Assembly: GCA_935421135.1 (NCBI GenBank)
Contig: OW285195.1
Coordinates: forward strand, 6,982,701 to 7,046,700
DNA: 64,000 nt
Direction of reading: 5' to 3'
Source: Bugulina stolonifera
Lineage: Eukaryota; Bryozoa; Gymnolaemata; Cheilostomatida; Bugulidae
Made by a program: the position numbers and the translations under genes
In this document: in pieces, positions 25,966 to 38,400 of the stretch
Position numbering within the stretch: the stretch's first letter is position 1
Layout of the letters: every line of letters starts with the position of its first letter
Notes under the pieces: generated by a model
What the model was told of the DNA's origin: nothing
Database searches by the model: none
Seen by the model: only the letters and a program-made list of their open reading frames with translations

Positions 25966-27517
25966 ACTCGAGGGCCTCCATATTATCTCAGATCATCTCC
26001 TTTCTATCCAAATACACAGATTGGCAGCATTAACTAAAATAGGATTAGTACAGAGATTAATACATGGATTAATAGATTAACATGAGGCCCAATTAGCAGG
26101 GTTGCATAATCCTCTTAAAATCCAGCGCACATGTACACATCCAAGTACAGTTTAAAATGCTATTATGATGTATTATTTATAGCTTTGAATTACTTAAGTG
26201 TATTCTCATGTCTCCATTTCTCTCATTCTGTCAGAGAATCTTAAAGAGGGAGGTTTAGGAATTTGACCACACAGCAGTCTTAGATATTTATGTAAGTATT
26301 GGATATTACATTGTATAATACCTAATAAATGCTGTTATAACATCTTACATGTATATGCCATAACTGTGTGTAATAAAATACGTAATTCATAAAATTATAT
26401 AGCAATTAAAGTACATATTATACAATGTACATGTACATGTATATTGACTTTGATCTGTCATCTTAATTTAAAGGCAGTATATTTATTTAATATGATAATT
26501 GCTGAATGATGATTTCATATTGTACACCTATAGCCATGTCGAAGCTGGCGTCGCTTGGAATGAAAATATAAACCATTACATTAATGCTGTGTATAATATT
26601 TGGAATACATGTAATACTAATATACATGTAGTAGTGTCATTGTGACGATGAGCGTGACAAAGGAAAAGATAATTCCAATGAAGACACCTAATATATTACA
26701 CCTTGAATTAATTATATATTATTAGTTTTACGTCCTTTAGAAGAACTACAATGTATGTGCATGCATTTTAAAATGACGCTATAAAATGTAATGACAAATA
26801 CTGTAATTTTTTAGTTTAGCAATCACCCTGATTTTACGCTGTGCAAATGCACTGGAGTACGGTGTTGCTATATTGTACATGTACATGTATATAATCTGGG
26901 TCTACATGTATTTACAATGTACACTACTACCCATCGTAGTGGATTATTATGCCAACTTGTATTCTGCTAAAACTAATGCCATGACTTTCCAATATTACAT
27001 AAATCAGGGAGAGAGTTGAATAAATTTCTGGCAAATAGCTAGATCATATGAAATTGATGAAATTAGTTGCATGAAAAGTGGTAAAAGGAAGTAGTGAAAT
27101 GAGAGTCTTTGACAGATGGCATATTGACTGTGAATTTTGTATGGAATTCACAATAAAAGGCAAGAAGATATCGCCATGTTCTTTAGTTTTGTTAGTTTAC
27201 TAAGGCTATTTATCACCTTCCTCCCAGAACTATTGAGTACTGGAGCCGTAGATCCTAGGGCTACTCTCTTCTCTTCCTCAAGTCACCTGAGCTCTTATTA
27301 TTACGTGTTTATAATATATCGTACACAATATAATATAATATAATATAATATATCGCATACAACTACATATATTCAATATGCACATGTCATATTGCATGCA
27401 ATACGATTTTGAGGTATTTGGTGCATGATGCGAACTGCTTTGGGAACAACATGCACTTCCCTGTTCTTATAAGAGAGATAATAACTATAATTTGTATTAT
27501 TTATTTTGCAGCCAAAA

Positions 27518-29739
27518 ATGAATAAAGCTATTCTGCTGGGTTTAGTAGTGGTCGCCTGTGCCAGCTATGTTGTCAGTGTTCCAGTGGGAGGAGCTGTGGG
27601 TGTCATACCAATAGCAGGAGGCGGAGCCAATCAACAATCTGTAGGAAGGAGGAATGCAGCAGGTGTGAGCTCTCAGGCAGGTGGAAAGAAGCAAGCTAGA
27701 ATGTTGGCAAAGGAGCAAAGGCAAGCAAGACGAAGAGCAAGACTGGCGCATCGCCAAGGTATGGATGTAACAGACTCATTTGTAATACTCAGTGTATGCA
27801 ATGATTTAATCTGTGTTACAGTCAGTCCTTGTCTGTGATACATTGTATAAGTGTAGCCTACAGTGCATTGTGAAAGCCATACTCGTGGATAATATTGAGT
27901 ATTATGTTGGGTATTAATATAAAAGAAGATCAAAATTCACAGCATTACATATACATATTAACCAATGTACTTAGAGAGAAGGTCTGCAAGGAAGATGCAC
28001 CTAGTATTAATTTGTCCCATATACATGTACATGTACAGTGTACCTATAGCATGGGTCGCTATAACTCTGTTAGAAAACAATATACAATCATGTAGATGCA
28101 ATAAATAGACATTCAAACCGACATCGCCATCTTATTTCATTCTTATTACAGAACTTCAACAATTATTCTCCATATAAAATCTGTTGGGCATCCCAACTCC
28201 AATATTGTGACATCACAGTGTGTTATGTTGCACAATACACAGTGTACCATAATACATCGCCGAAGAAATACCAATTCATGTTTTCATTTCAGACACATTA
28301 TAATATTAAGTTTCATACAACTTGGTATCATGAGCAACGGCTGTTACAGTGTCTATTAATTTTGTTTTTACAGCTAATGGAGCCAAACTTAGAGCAGGAA
28401 AGCGTGGCCAGGGAGAAGAATATTTAAAGAAGAAAGCAATTCTAAATGTCGATGGAAAGGAAGGACTCATCACCAATTCTCAAACGAGTAGGTCATTGTA
28501 AAAGTTTAACTAAGTTAGTCATTGAGTGTAAAAAAGACGTTAGTTCTTAGATTTGGTTATTCGCTGCCGCCGTTTCAGAGCCAGTGAGATTTTACAAGCT
28601 GGCGTAAATAATAAGTATTATAATAGGTAAACTTACTTGGTTTATGATTTGTTTGTATTATTTGTTTAAACTAAAAGCCAGAATACACTATTAAATAGTA
28701 CATATTGCGCTTAATAAGCTTTATTGGCATATTATTTCAGTGCAGCATAATTGTTAGATTGATATGGCAGCATGTAATATGATTGCTGACATATGAGTTC
28801 AGCTGTGAAGCCAACGGCAGCTGCACTGTCTCCATTTTATTATTTTTAATTTTATTAGTATTGTTATCGGTTTTGGGTATTCAAAATTATTTGTCTCACC
28901 TAATAACTAGAAAAATAAATAATTATTGTAATAAATATTCAAAGCAGTTAGATTACCGGTTTCTTGTCCATTTTAGAGCTGGCCATCAACGACGTGCACC
29001 ACAAGAACATCGGTAATCAGGTGCATCTCTCTGTCGGTGACCAAACAGATACTGCCGCTCAGGCTCTGATAGTGAGTATATTATTAACAGAGAATAGAAT
29101 GGGGGGTGAAGTACACGCCTCTTACAGCTCACATTTGTCATAAAGTTTTAGGGCTTTGAAATCTACTCAGCTAAGCTGTCATCAAATCCCTGACATGCAT
29201 GTAAGGTTCCCGCTCTAAAAATAGTTTGATGCCAGTGTCTTGTATAACCTTGATATAGAAGTCAATGATTTCATTTGCTTTGGATAAACATTTGTTCACA
29301 ATGTTATGAGCAGCATAGAGTGTTTTAAATAGAAATTAAGTCAAGTCAACAGAAGCAGGTAGACAGAATGGATAAGTTGAAGAATTTTTTAGGATTTGTC
29401 TACACCATGATAGAATGTATGTTATTCTCACTGAATTAGTTGCTAATTCCTTTTGGAAGCAGCTTCTATTTATTCTCAGACAGTGTTTGACTATAATTAG
29501 TAAAAATTACTAGACTTCTTTTCCAATATCCTATTCTCTAATAACTTTAACAGGCCGAAGACATCGTTGCTGATGCGTTTGACCAAGAGGCTTTAGATTA
29601 CGACAGCCAGGGGTTGATAGATGACGGGGCGGCGTTAGAGAGTGCGACTCAGTCTGCTTTTAGTCTGTTGAACAATATGAACTTTGGTCAAGGTGGATTT
29701 GAAGGAGGAGATAACTACAACTACTTCTACGGAAAGTAA
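27518..29739 (+). CDS. Gene E: secreted basic-acidic protein of the same family (211 aa, 4 coding exons)
   Basis: Coding exons 27518-27758, 28374-28487, 28977-29071 and 29554-29739 join in frame with phases 1, 1, 0. The ATG at 27518 lies right after an acceptor TTTTGCAG; an in-frame ATG at 27506 is in the intron. Signal peptide about residues 1-24 (MNKAILLGLVVVACASYVVS). A Gly/Ala-rich part follows, then a basic stretch (KKQARMLAKEQRQARRRARL) similar in position and composition to gene D. GQGEEYLKKKAILN matches GQEYFDNQNFINAG of gene D. The third exon starts KLAIND. The last exon is acidic and ends with an Asn/Tyr/Phe-rich tail (NYNYFYGK). AATAAA is near 29947. This is the last gene of the array. 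Function unknown. Confidence 0.78.
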
Positions 29740-30297
29740 ACCACCCAATATGAACAGTATTAAAACTCTTGCACTGAATATGAGGATATAAATATGTGGG
29801 CGTACATATCTTTAAATGAATATAAATATGTGTGCATGCGTATCTTTGTATAGTACATGTAGGTATCATATGTTTGTAACAGCACAGAAGTACTCATGAA
29901 CCTACATACAGTTGTAAATGAAAACGTACTAAAATAGCATTCAACAAATAAAATTAATGCATAGGTCATTTCATATCCATATACATGTTATTTTGTTGAA
30001 TAAAATATTTATTTGTCATCAAATATAATTTCAACTTTAATTCCTTCAATTTTAGTATATCACGTTTTAGATATAAACAATGTAGATGCATATAATTAGG
30101 AATAAATAATTTTGCTAGATTGCAAACTCAAACTTGTCAGATATTCAGTATATTAGCCTACGGGGCATGCTTCAGTGATGTTATAAATTGGGTGGTGTTG
30201 GATCAATTGGTGTTAGGGTAACATCGTCTTTAGATTTTGCCAATAGTAATTTTTCCCACTCGGGCTGAAACTTGCCATGGCTGGTCGGAGTAGACTA
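29740..30297. other. 3' flank of gene E
   Basis: AT-rich, with AATAAA near 29947 and 30000. No gene seen. Confidence 0.5.
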
Positions 30298-31249
30298 TGT
30301 TATAGATTAGTATATAGCTGTAAGTAGCTTGCTAACTTTGATAGCTGTAGCCTATGTAGCTTGTTAACTTGTGCTGTACAAAGTGGTCACTTAATAAATG
30401 CCATCAGCAAAGATAAGACAGACTAGGACAGAAAAGCTAAACAGACAGAAAAGCTAAACAGAAACACCATTTTCATGATGGTAAGTGTGGTCTAGAGGAA
30501 CCTCCTTTGAATGTAGGGCACTATGGTTACCTTAAAGCAAGTAAAGGCACAGGGATACCAGGCAGGGTAGGAAATGTAGAGAAGCACATGTCATGTAAGA
30601 TAAACACAGCAAGTGGTAACACTTATAGGCGAAATAGAGTGGGCATCCAGCCTAGCTTGATTGACGGCCCTCGGGGTGGTCCTCCGGCACCGGAGGTTGG
30701 GCCGGATGTTTCTGGGGCTGGCATGTGGTCGGGTCTGGCACTGAGTGGTCCTGTGGCAAGTGGTTCGGCAGAGAGTGTACGGAATAAAGGTATTTCAATT
30801 GGGAATGGGACCAGGGTACCTGGCAGGGTAGGCTTGGAGAGGACTACTCGTAGTGGGCGGCAGGTACGATCACCTGCAAAATATGCAGATTATGAGAAGT
30901 AGGAGCTCACTAGGTGTAGCTTGGCTTGTAGTGGTTGCACCAATTTATTTATTGATATTATTATTATTATTATGAGTGGTAGTAGTATTCCTGTTCATGT
31001 TCACAGTCCAGTAGTTACAAGTTATACTGAAGTTTAATGAATTGTCTATGTCTGTATTGTATAGAATTGTCTATGTCTTTAAATGTCTTTTACAATTTGT
31101 CAGTTTATTCAAGGAAAAAATGGTGATGTTATAGATTAGTATATAGCTGTACGTAGCTTGCTAACCTTGATAGCTGTAGCCTATGTAGCTTGTTAACTTG
31201 TGCTGTACAAAGTGGTCACTTAATAAATGCCATCCGCAAAGATAAGACA
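30298..31249 (+). mobile_element. Short LTR-type non-autonomous element
   Basis: Two direct repeats of about 123 bp, 30298-30420 and 31127-31249, both beginning TGTTATAGATTAG and ending GATAAGACA, differ at only about three positions. Each contains TAATAAATG, a possible polyadenylation signal. A purine-rich tract (AAGGAAAAAATGG) sits just before the right repeat, as a polypurine tract would. GACTA precedes the left repeat (30293-30297) and follows the right one (31250-31254), which fits a 5-bp target duplication. However, GACTA also follows the left repeat, so the exact repeat end is uncertain. No clear primer-binding site was found. The interior of about 700 bp is too short for a full element and carries only the tail of a polyprotein. 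Confidence 0.65.
30507..30902 (+). pseudogene. Polyprotein C-terminal remnant inside the short LTR element
   Basis: Open frame of 131 residues. Its end (TTRSGRQVRSPAKYADYEK) resembles the typical C-terminus of Ty3/gypsy-type Pol proteins, where a basic Arg/Ser stretch is followed by P-x-(R/K)-(Y/F)-x-D-Y. The preceding part is Gly/Pro-rich with no integrase or reverse transcriptase motif. A similar internal motif, GIPGRVG and VPGRVG, occurs twice (near residues 15 and 105). Read as the leftover of an internally deleted element, not a host gene. Confidence 0.5.
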
Positions 31250-31259
31250 GACTAGACAC

Positions 31260-32419
31260 ATGTCTTCGGCTTGTGAAAACAAAACGTAACAAAAATTTCT
31301 TTAACTTAAATGACAAGTCAGCAAGTGCATAAATTTTAACAAAGTTGGATGCTGTATTTTCAAAACTATGATGGCCATGCTTCGAACAAATCATTCATAA
31401 TCTCACAATTATGGTGAACTGGTAGCAAAATACATAGAAAGATTCTCCAATATCAAAGGGGAATCTCTGAGAATTTAGATACGAGATACCAAATAATGCT
31501 ACTTGTAATGATGGTTACACCCAATCATATTGTCACAAAATGCATCTTTTAAATTTTCCATTTGCACATGGTTTATTTAATAATTATCGGAGGCGTCTGG
31601 ATCACCACAATATACATGTTGTAATTGTAAAACAGGATGTTATTGAAGTCCAAGAGTTTCAAAATCCCCATGATTATCCAATTATTATTTGAAATGCTGA
31701 CAATCTCCAATATGCTGCTATATTGCTATTGTTTACATTACTGTGATATCGATACTTTCTTGGGCAAACCTTGACACTGGAATTATTGTGTAGATAGGCT
31801 ATCTTCATGTACATGCAATATACAGTACACATAGCCTATCTACACGATAATTACATAACACACTCCAGTGTCAAGGTTTACCCAAGAGAGTATGGGTGTT
31901 ACAGGGGCGGATTCAGGGGTGGTGCAATTGGATCCGCCACTGTGCAAATAATAGTAATATCGCAGCACGGCAGAGATTGTTGGCCTGTCAGGTTTAAAAC
32001 CTACAAAATGCCACAAAATAAACATGTCATCAAAACCCTGAATTATTGCTCTAACAATTTGTCATATGGTTTGTAATTTACGAAACAATAAACAGCTGGT
32101 TTAGTATGACATGTTGTACAGTAGATGTTTTTTCCTCACATAATATGCTACTATATTGAGCAGCTAACTGTGAATTTTTTTGCTTTTCAAGGTTTAGCAT
32201 CCATGAAATTGAGAGGTCAAAGAAACAATCAATACTTCCCATCGGCAAATCAGGTGCAATGACAAAATATGTCTTTAGGAATTTCACAGAATATTTGAGG
32301 AATTTACCACAAATTTGTACGATGTTAATTTTTAATAACAAAGCACATTGTGATTCTAATGCAAATAATTCCTTAAATTCCAATTTACTTTTCACTTACT
32401 ATTAGTGAGCCAAGCAATT
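31260..32419. other. Spacer upstream of gene F
   Basis: Holds the hairpin at 31752-31893 and, at 31902-31942, a 41-bp inverted-end sequence. No host gene is supported. An antisense open frame at 32078-32395 (105 codons) has no recognisable motif. The gene F promoter should lie near the right end; no clear TATA box was identified. Confidence 0.45.
31752..31893. repeat. Long imperfect hairpin (about 50-bp arms)
   Basis: Left arm 31752-31802 and right arm 31831-31893 are complementary over about 50 bp with a few mismatches and one bulge of about 11 nt on the right arm. Matching words are TTGACACTGG with CCAGTGTCAA, and GTGTAGATAGGCTAT with ATAGCCTATCTACAC. The loop is about 28 nt. It could be a small-RNA precursor or a compact inverted-repeat element. 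Confidence 0.65.
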
Positions 32420-35400
32420 ATGATGCTGTTAAAAGGTAAACCCCTTAAAATAACTTATACCAGGTTTGATTTTCAACATTTACCGCACTCCGTGTTTCCT
32501 TATAGATAGGATTGAAAGTAGATTGCTACTGATTGTAGCAGAGCTTAGGCCGAACTTCCAATTGGCAGTACATACATGTAGCTGTCTAGTGAATCTACAC
32601 CCCAGTAATATTGGACTTAAATAATAAAGCTATGTGTGCGCAGGTCACACGTACATGTACATGTGTTATTGTAGTGTTTTCTCTAGCAAACAATAAGGTC
32701 ACCCTAATATACTAAATTGTATATCATGTTGTTAACACTGAGAGTTAGCTACACTCACACCCTAGTGTAATGTCAAGGTGTGTAGTGATAATTATATCTG
32801 TAGATACTTCGGTACATTTGTCGGTTGACTCAAAGCAGAGTCCTCAGGCTAGGCGGCATGTCTTAAAGTAATATCATATCTAGAACATAGAGTAGGTGTG
32901 TGGAGAGCATAACTCTGTCTCACAGTGATTATCAGTTGAATTGTATACATGTTATTAAAGTTTCATCTGATATTCAATACTTTGTAGGATTATTCTATGC
33001 GATAGGATGCGTAATGCTGGTCGAGTCTAGACCACTCAGATATGTAAGTTAAAGTTGTTCATCGTAGTTTCTTGTTGTCTCTGCAGTAGTAAAATGAATA
33101 TATACTTTATTTTGACGCTAATTAGCGTCATATACGTGTACATCTATTTTAAAACATAGAAGCATGGTCAACATGCAAAGCTGATAATAATTCTATTAGC
33201 TGTTCTACGTTTCTTTTTGTTCGCCTACTTATGCCTAGTGCCATGAACAGTTTTTGTATTGTTGTTACGTAAACAGGGTACAGCAGAGTCCAGTGATATT
33301 GAACCACGAAGAACTTTCTCCATGGATATGAATTCCATCCCCCATGAGGTCGAAGAAATGGACAGTGAGAAAAAGAGTAGTGAGGTATACTGTATTCAAT
33401 CAGTATCATCATATTTTATATGTATTTCACGACAAGCTTGTGTATGCCATGATTCAGGATTTCTGTCTTGTAGTCTCATGTTCAACCATAGAAGTTTAGC
33501 ACTTGTTATGAATGTCTACCTGCTGTGACTGTCAGCCCCTCCCTCTAAGTAGTCGGTCCTCCGTTGAAAACATACCTCATAATTATACACATTATGTTGA
33601 ATATAAACTAATCGAATCAATCCTGTATACTGACAGTGACCAAATTATTTATATGACACAATTTGCTAACTTTGTCAAAATTGCCCAAGGTCTGTGTATA
33701 TTTGGTTAGCACAGCTCCAAGTTTTCTGCGCTACTACACTTCAGGGCACTATTACTGTATTTCAGCAGGTCAGTACAGTATCTGTTGCTGTCAGTTTCAA
33801 GAGTTCTTCTTTCTCCCACTCCACCACTTATGGAGTTTTTATCTTAGATAGGTGTCACATGACAGGGAAAAATTTGTCTATTCATGCTCATTTTAAGGTA
33901 TATAATATAATTATTGAGTTATTGTCATGGTAACAGGTAGCAACAGAGTCAGGTTCTATCAGGTGCTGCCAGATGACTGAGAATTGTGTCGCTGATTTTA
34001 TCAGCTTCTGGATACGATGTCACAAACTGAGAATAAAAAAACCATAATAGTATCTGTTCTGTACAAATGTGTACCAAACTACCAAAAATATTTTAAAATG
34101 GTCAAATGCTAAAATATGTGTACTTTTATTACCTGTGTTATTACCATTAATGGTGAATTCAAGGGTTATAACTAAACATAATACTATTTATTTACATTTA
34201 GGTTCAATATTAAAAAACTTTAGAAACTTTTAAAACATTTTAAGGGTGTCCAGGGTTAAAACAAACATCGCAGTCCCTTAATCCTTCAGTAAAGTACTTG
34301 CTGAAGCTTTTCTACAGACAACATAACATCGTTGTCATGATTAGTGGCCTCAGGTTATCCGATACACGATGTTTATTTACTATTATAAAATGTACTCTAA
34401 AAACAGGTTGCTAGACAGAACGCTACTGATGGTACAGAGAACGCTGCTGTTGGTACGGAGAACGCTTATGTTGGGACTGAAGAGCCCTTTGGTGATGGGA
34501 CGGAAAATGCTGCTCTTGGTAAACAAACTGGAGGTGTAGGCACAGACAATGCAGCTGTTGGTGCAAGGAGTGGTCCTGTTGGTACAGAAAACACTGCTGT
34601 GAATACAGTGAAGACTGCTGTTAGTCCAGAGACAGCTGGTGCTGATGGAGAGACTGCCAGTGTTGGTACAAAGACCTCTGTTGTTAGAATAGAAACCACT
34701 GCTCTTGGTGCAGGGAACACTGGTGATGGCACAGAGTCCACTAATACAGAGACTACTACTGTTGGTACAAAGACCGCTGGTGTTGGTACAGAGAATACAC
34801 CTGTTGGTACAGAGACCGTACGTTTTGGTGGTATATGTGCAATGCATGTTGGTGTTGGATCAAAGAATACTGTTGTCAGGATGGAGCCCATTAGGGTTGT
34901 TAGAAAAGACGCTGGTGCTGGTAAAAAGAACGCTCCTGTTGGTACAGAAAGGGATGGTGTACGTACAGAGAATGCCGGTGTTGGTACAGAGAGCGGTCAT
35001 TTTGGTGCAGAGAATACAGATGTTAGCAAAAAGGACGCTATTGGTCTTACAGAGAATGGTACTGTTGGTAGAAAGAACACTGGTGTTGGTACAAAAAATG
35101 TTGCTGTTGGCACAGAGAGCACTAGTGCTGGTACAGAAACAACTGGTCCTGGTACAGAGACCGCCACTGTTGGTACAAAGACCTCTGTTGCTAGTATAGA
35201 GAATGCTGCTGTCGGTACACAGACCGCTGCATTTGGCACAGAGACCACTGCTGTAGGTGCAGAGAACACTGGTGTTGGCACAGAGACTGCTACTGTTGGT
35301 ACAAAGACTTCTACTGTTGATACGGAGCCCGTTGGTGTTGTTACAGACAGTGCTACTGCTGGTACAAAAAACGCTGGTGTTGTTACAAAGAATGCTGGTG

Positions 35401-38400
35401 TTAGTACAGAGAACTCTGAGATTGGTGCGAAGAATGCTGGTGTAGGCACAGAAAATGCAGCTATTGGTCCAGAGAATGGTCCTCTCAGTACAAAGACCGT
35501 TGCATTTGGTACAGAGACCGCTGCTGTTGGCACAGAGCTCGTTGATTTTGGCACAGACAATGCTACTGTTGGTACAAAAGACGCTGGTGTTAACACAGAG
35601 CCCACTGCTGTTGGTACAGCAAATGCTGGTGTTGTTGCAGTGAGCACTGCTGTTGATGCGGAGACTGCTGCTGTTGTTACAAAGAACAACGCTGTTAGTA
35701 CAAAGAGCGCTGGTGTTGGTACAGAAAACGCTAGTGTTAGTGTAGAGACTGCCAGTGTTGGTACAAAGACTTCTGCTGTTGGTACGGAGCCCGTTGGTGT
35801 TGTTACAGACAGTGCTACTGTTGGTACAAAGAACGCTGGTGTTGGTACAGAGAATGCTGCCGTTGGTACAGAGAGCACTGAAGTTGGTGCAGAGAATGCT
35901 TTTGGTGGTGCAGAGAATGCTAATTTTGACACAGAGACTGCTGCTGTTGATACAGAGAATACAGGTGTTGGTAAAAAGGACGCTGTTGATCATACAGAAA
36001 ATGCTGGTGTTGCTGCAGTGAGGGCTAGTGTTGCGACACAGAATGCTGGTGATAGTACAATGAATGCTGTTAGAACAGAGAGTGCTGGTGTCGTTACAGA
36101 GAACACTGATGTTAGTACAGAGAAAAATGCTGGTGTAGGCACAGAAAATGCAGTTGTTGGGACAGAGAATGGTCCTCTCAGCACAAAGACCACTACTGTT
36201 GGCACAGAGTCCATTGATGTTGGCACAGAGAATGCTACTTCTGATGCAAAAGGCAATGGTGTTGCTACAAAGAATGCTGCTGTTGTCACAGAGACCACTG
36301 ATGTTAGTACAGAGAACTCTGGGATTGTTACGAGGAATGCTAGATTAGGCAGGGAAAATGCGGCTGGCGGTACAGAGAATGGTTCTCTCAGTGCAGAAAC
36401 CGCTGCATTTAGCACAGAGACTGCTGCTGTTAGCACAGCATCTGTTGATTTTGGTGCAGACACTGCTACTATTCGTACAAGGAATGCTGCTGTTAAGATA
36501 GAGAGTGCTGGTGTTGTTACAGAGAATACTGGTGTTAGTACAGAGAACTCTAGGATTGGCACGAAGAATGCTGGTGTAGGCACAGAAAATGCAGCTGTTG
36601 GTACAGAGAATGGTCCTCTCAGTACAAAGATCGCTGCATTTGGTACAGAGACCGCCGCTGTTGGAACAGAGCTCGCTGATGTTGGCACAGACAATGCTAC
36701 TGTTGGTACAAAGGACGCTAGTGTTAGCACAGAGCCTGTTGCTGCTGGTACAGAAAACGCTGGTGTTGGTACAGAGACCTTTAATGTTAATACAGAGACT
36801 ACTACTGTTGGTACAAAGACCGCTGGTGTTGGTACAGAGAATACTCCTGTTGGTACAGAGATTGAGCGTTTTGGCACAGAAATGGAACTTGTTGGTATAA
36901 AAAATGGTGATGATGGTGCAGTGCCTGTTGGTGTTGGAACAGAGAGTTCTGCTGTTAGGACAGAGCCCATTGGTGTTGTCACAGAGTACGCTGGTGCTCG
37001 TACAAAGAACGCTGTTGCTGGTACAGAAAATACCAGTGTACGTACAGAGAATACTGGTGTCCATACAAAGAATGCTGTTCCTACAATTACCGCTGCTTTT
37101 AGTACAGAGAGCGCTGCTGTTGTTGCAGAGAACACTGGTGTTGGTACAGAAAACTCTGGGATTGGTATGAAGAATGGCACAGAAAATACAGCTGTTAGTA
37201 CAGAGAATGGTCCTCTCAGTACAAAGACCGTTGCATTTGGTACAGAGACCACTGCTGTTGGTACAGAGCTCGTTGATTTTGGCACAGACAATGCTACTGT
37301 TGGTACAAAAGACGCTGGTGTTAGCACAGAGCCCGCTGCTGTTGGTACAGCAAATGCTGGTGTTGTTGCAGTGAGCACTGCTGTTGGTGCGGAGACTGCT
37401 GCTGTTGTTACAAAGAACAACGCTGTTAGTACAAAGAGCGGTGGTATTGGTACAGAAAACGCTCGTGTTAGTGTACAGACTGCCAGTGTTGGTACAAAGA
37501 CTTCTGCTGTTGGTACGGAGCCCGTTGGTGTTGTTACAGACAATGCTACTGTTGGTACAAAGAACGCTGGTGTTGGTACAGAGAATGCTGCTGTTGGTGC
37601 AGAGAATGCTTTTGGTGGTGCAGAGAATGCTGATTTTGACACAGAGACTGCAGCTGTTGATACAGAGAATACAGGTGTTGGTAAAAAGGACGCTGTTGAT
37701 CATACAGAAAATTCTGGTGTTGCTGCAGTGAGGGCTAGTGTTGGGATACAGAATGCTGGTGACAGTACAATGAATGCTGCTGTTAGAACAGAGAGTGCTG
37801 GTGTCGTTACAGAGAACACTGATGTTAGTACAGAGAACTCTGGGGTTGGTACGAAGATTGCTGGTGTAGGCACAGAAAATGCAGTTGTTGGGACAGAGAA
37901 TCGTTCTCTCAGCACAAAGACTGCTGCTGTTGGCACAGAGCCCATTGATATTGGCACAGACAATGCTACTGCTGATGCAAAAGACGATGGTGTTGCTACA
38001 AAGAATGCTGCTGTCGGTACAGAGAACACTGGTGTTAGTACAGAGAACCCTGAGATTGGTACGAAGAATGCTAGATTAGGCAGAAAAAATGCGGCTGTCG
38101 GTACAGAGGATGGTCCTCTCAGTGCAGAAACCGCTGCATTTGGCGCAGAGACTACTGCTGTTGGCACGGAATCCGTTGAACTTGGTGCAGACAATGCTAC
38201 TGCTCGTACAAAGAATGCTGTTGTTAAGATAGAGAGCGCTGGTTTTGTTACAGAGAATGCTGGTGTTAGTACAGAGAACTCCGGGATTGGCACGAAGAAT
38301 GCTGGTGTAGGTACAGCAAATGCAGTTGTTGGTACAGAGAATGGTCCTCTCAGTACAAAGACTTCTGCATTTTATACAGAAACTGCTGCTGTTGGCACAG

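Larger units (their letters stand above)
23463..27500. other. Intergenic between genes D and E
   Basis: Holds a polyadenylation signal for gene D near 23871, a CACACCATATACCACAC-type microsatellite at about 23930-24080, an exon-like fragment at 25054-25144 (separate entry), tRNA-like motifs near 25815-25965 (separate entry), and a TATAATA repeat near 27328-27355. No complete gene was found. Confidence 0.5.

Noticed and set aside
31902..31942. CAGGGGCGGATTC ... GGATCCGCCACTG ends resembling hAT-type termini
   Set aside because: Only 41 bp between ends and no 8-bp target duplication (GGGTGTTA versus TGCAAATA); too little to call an element.
32078..32395. Antisense 105-codon ORF upstream of gene F
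   Set aside because: Codon make-up is somewhat protein-like, but there is no recognisable motif and no neighbouring exons; left unannotated.
33769..33962. Possible extra exons of gene F (33769-33851 and 33937-33962)
   Set aside because: Splice-like edges exist, but their lengths (83 and 26 nt) break the frame between 33384 and 34407.
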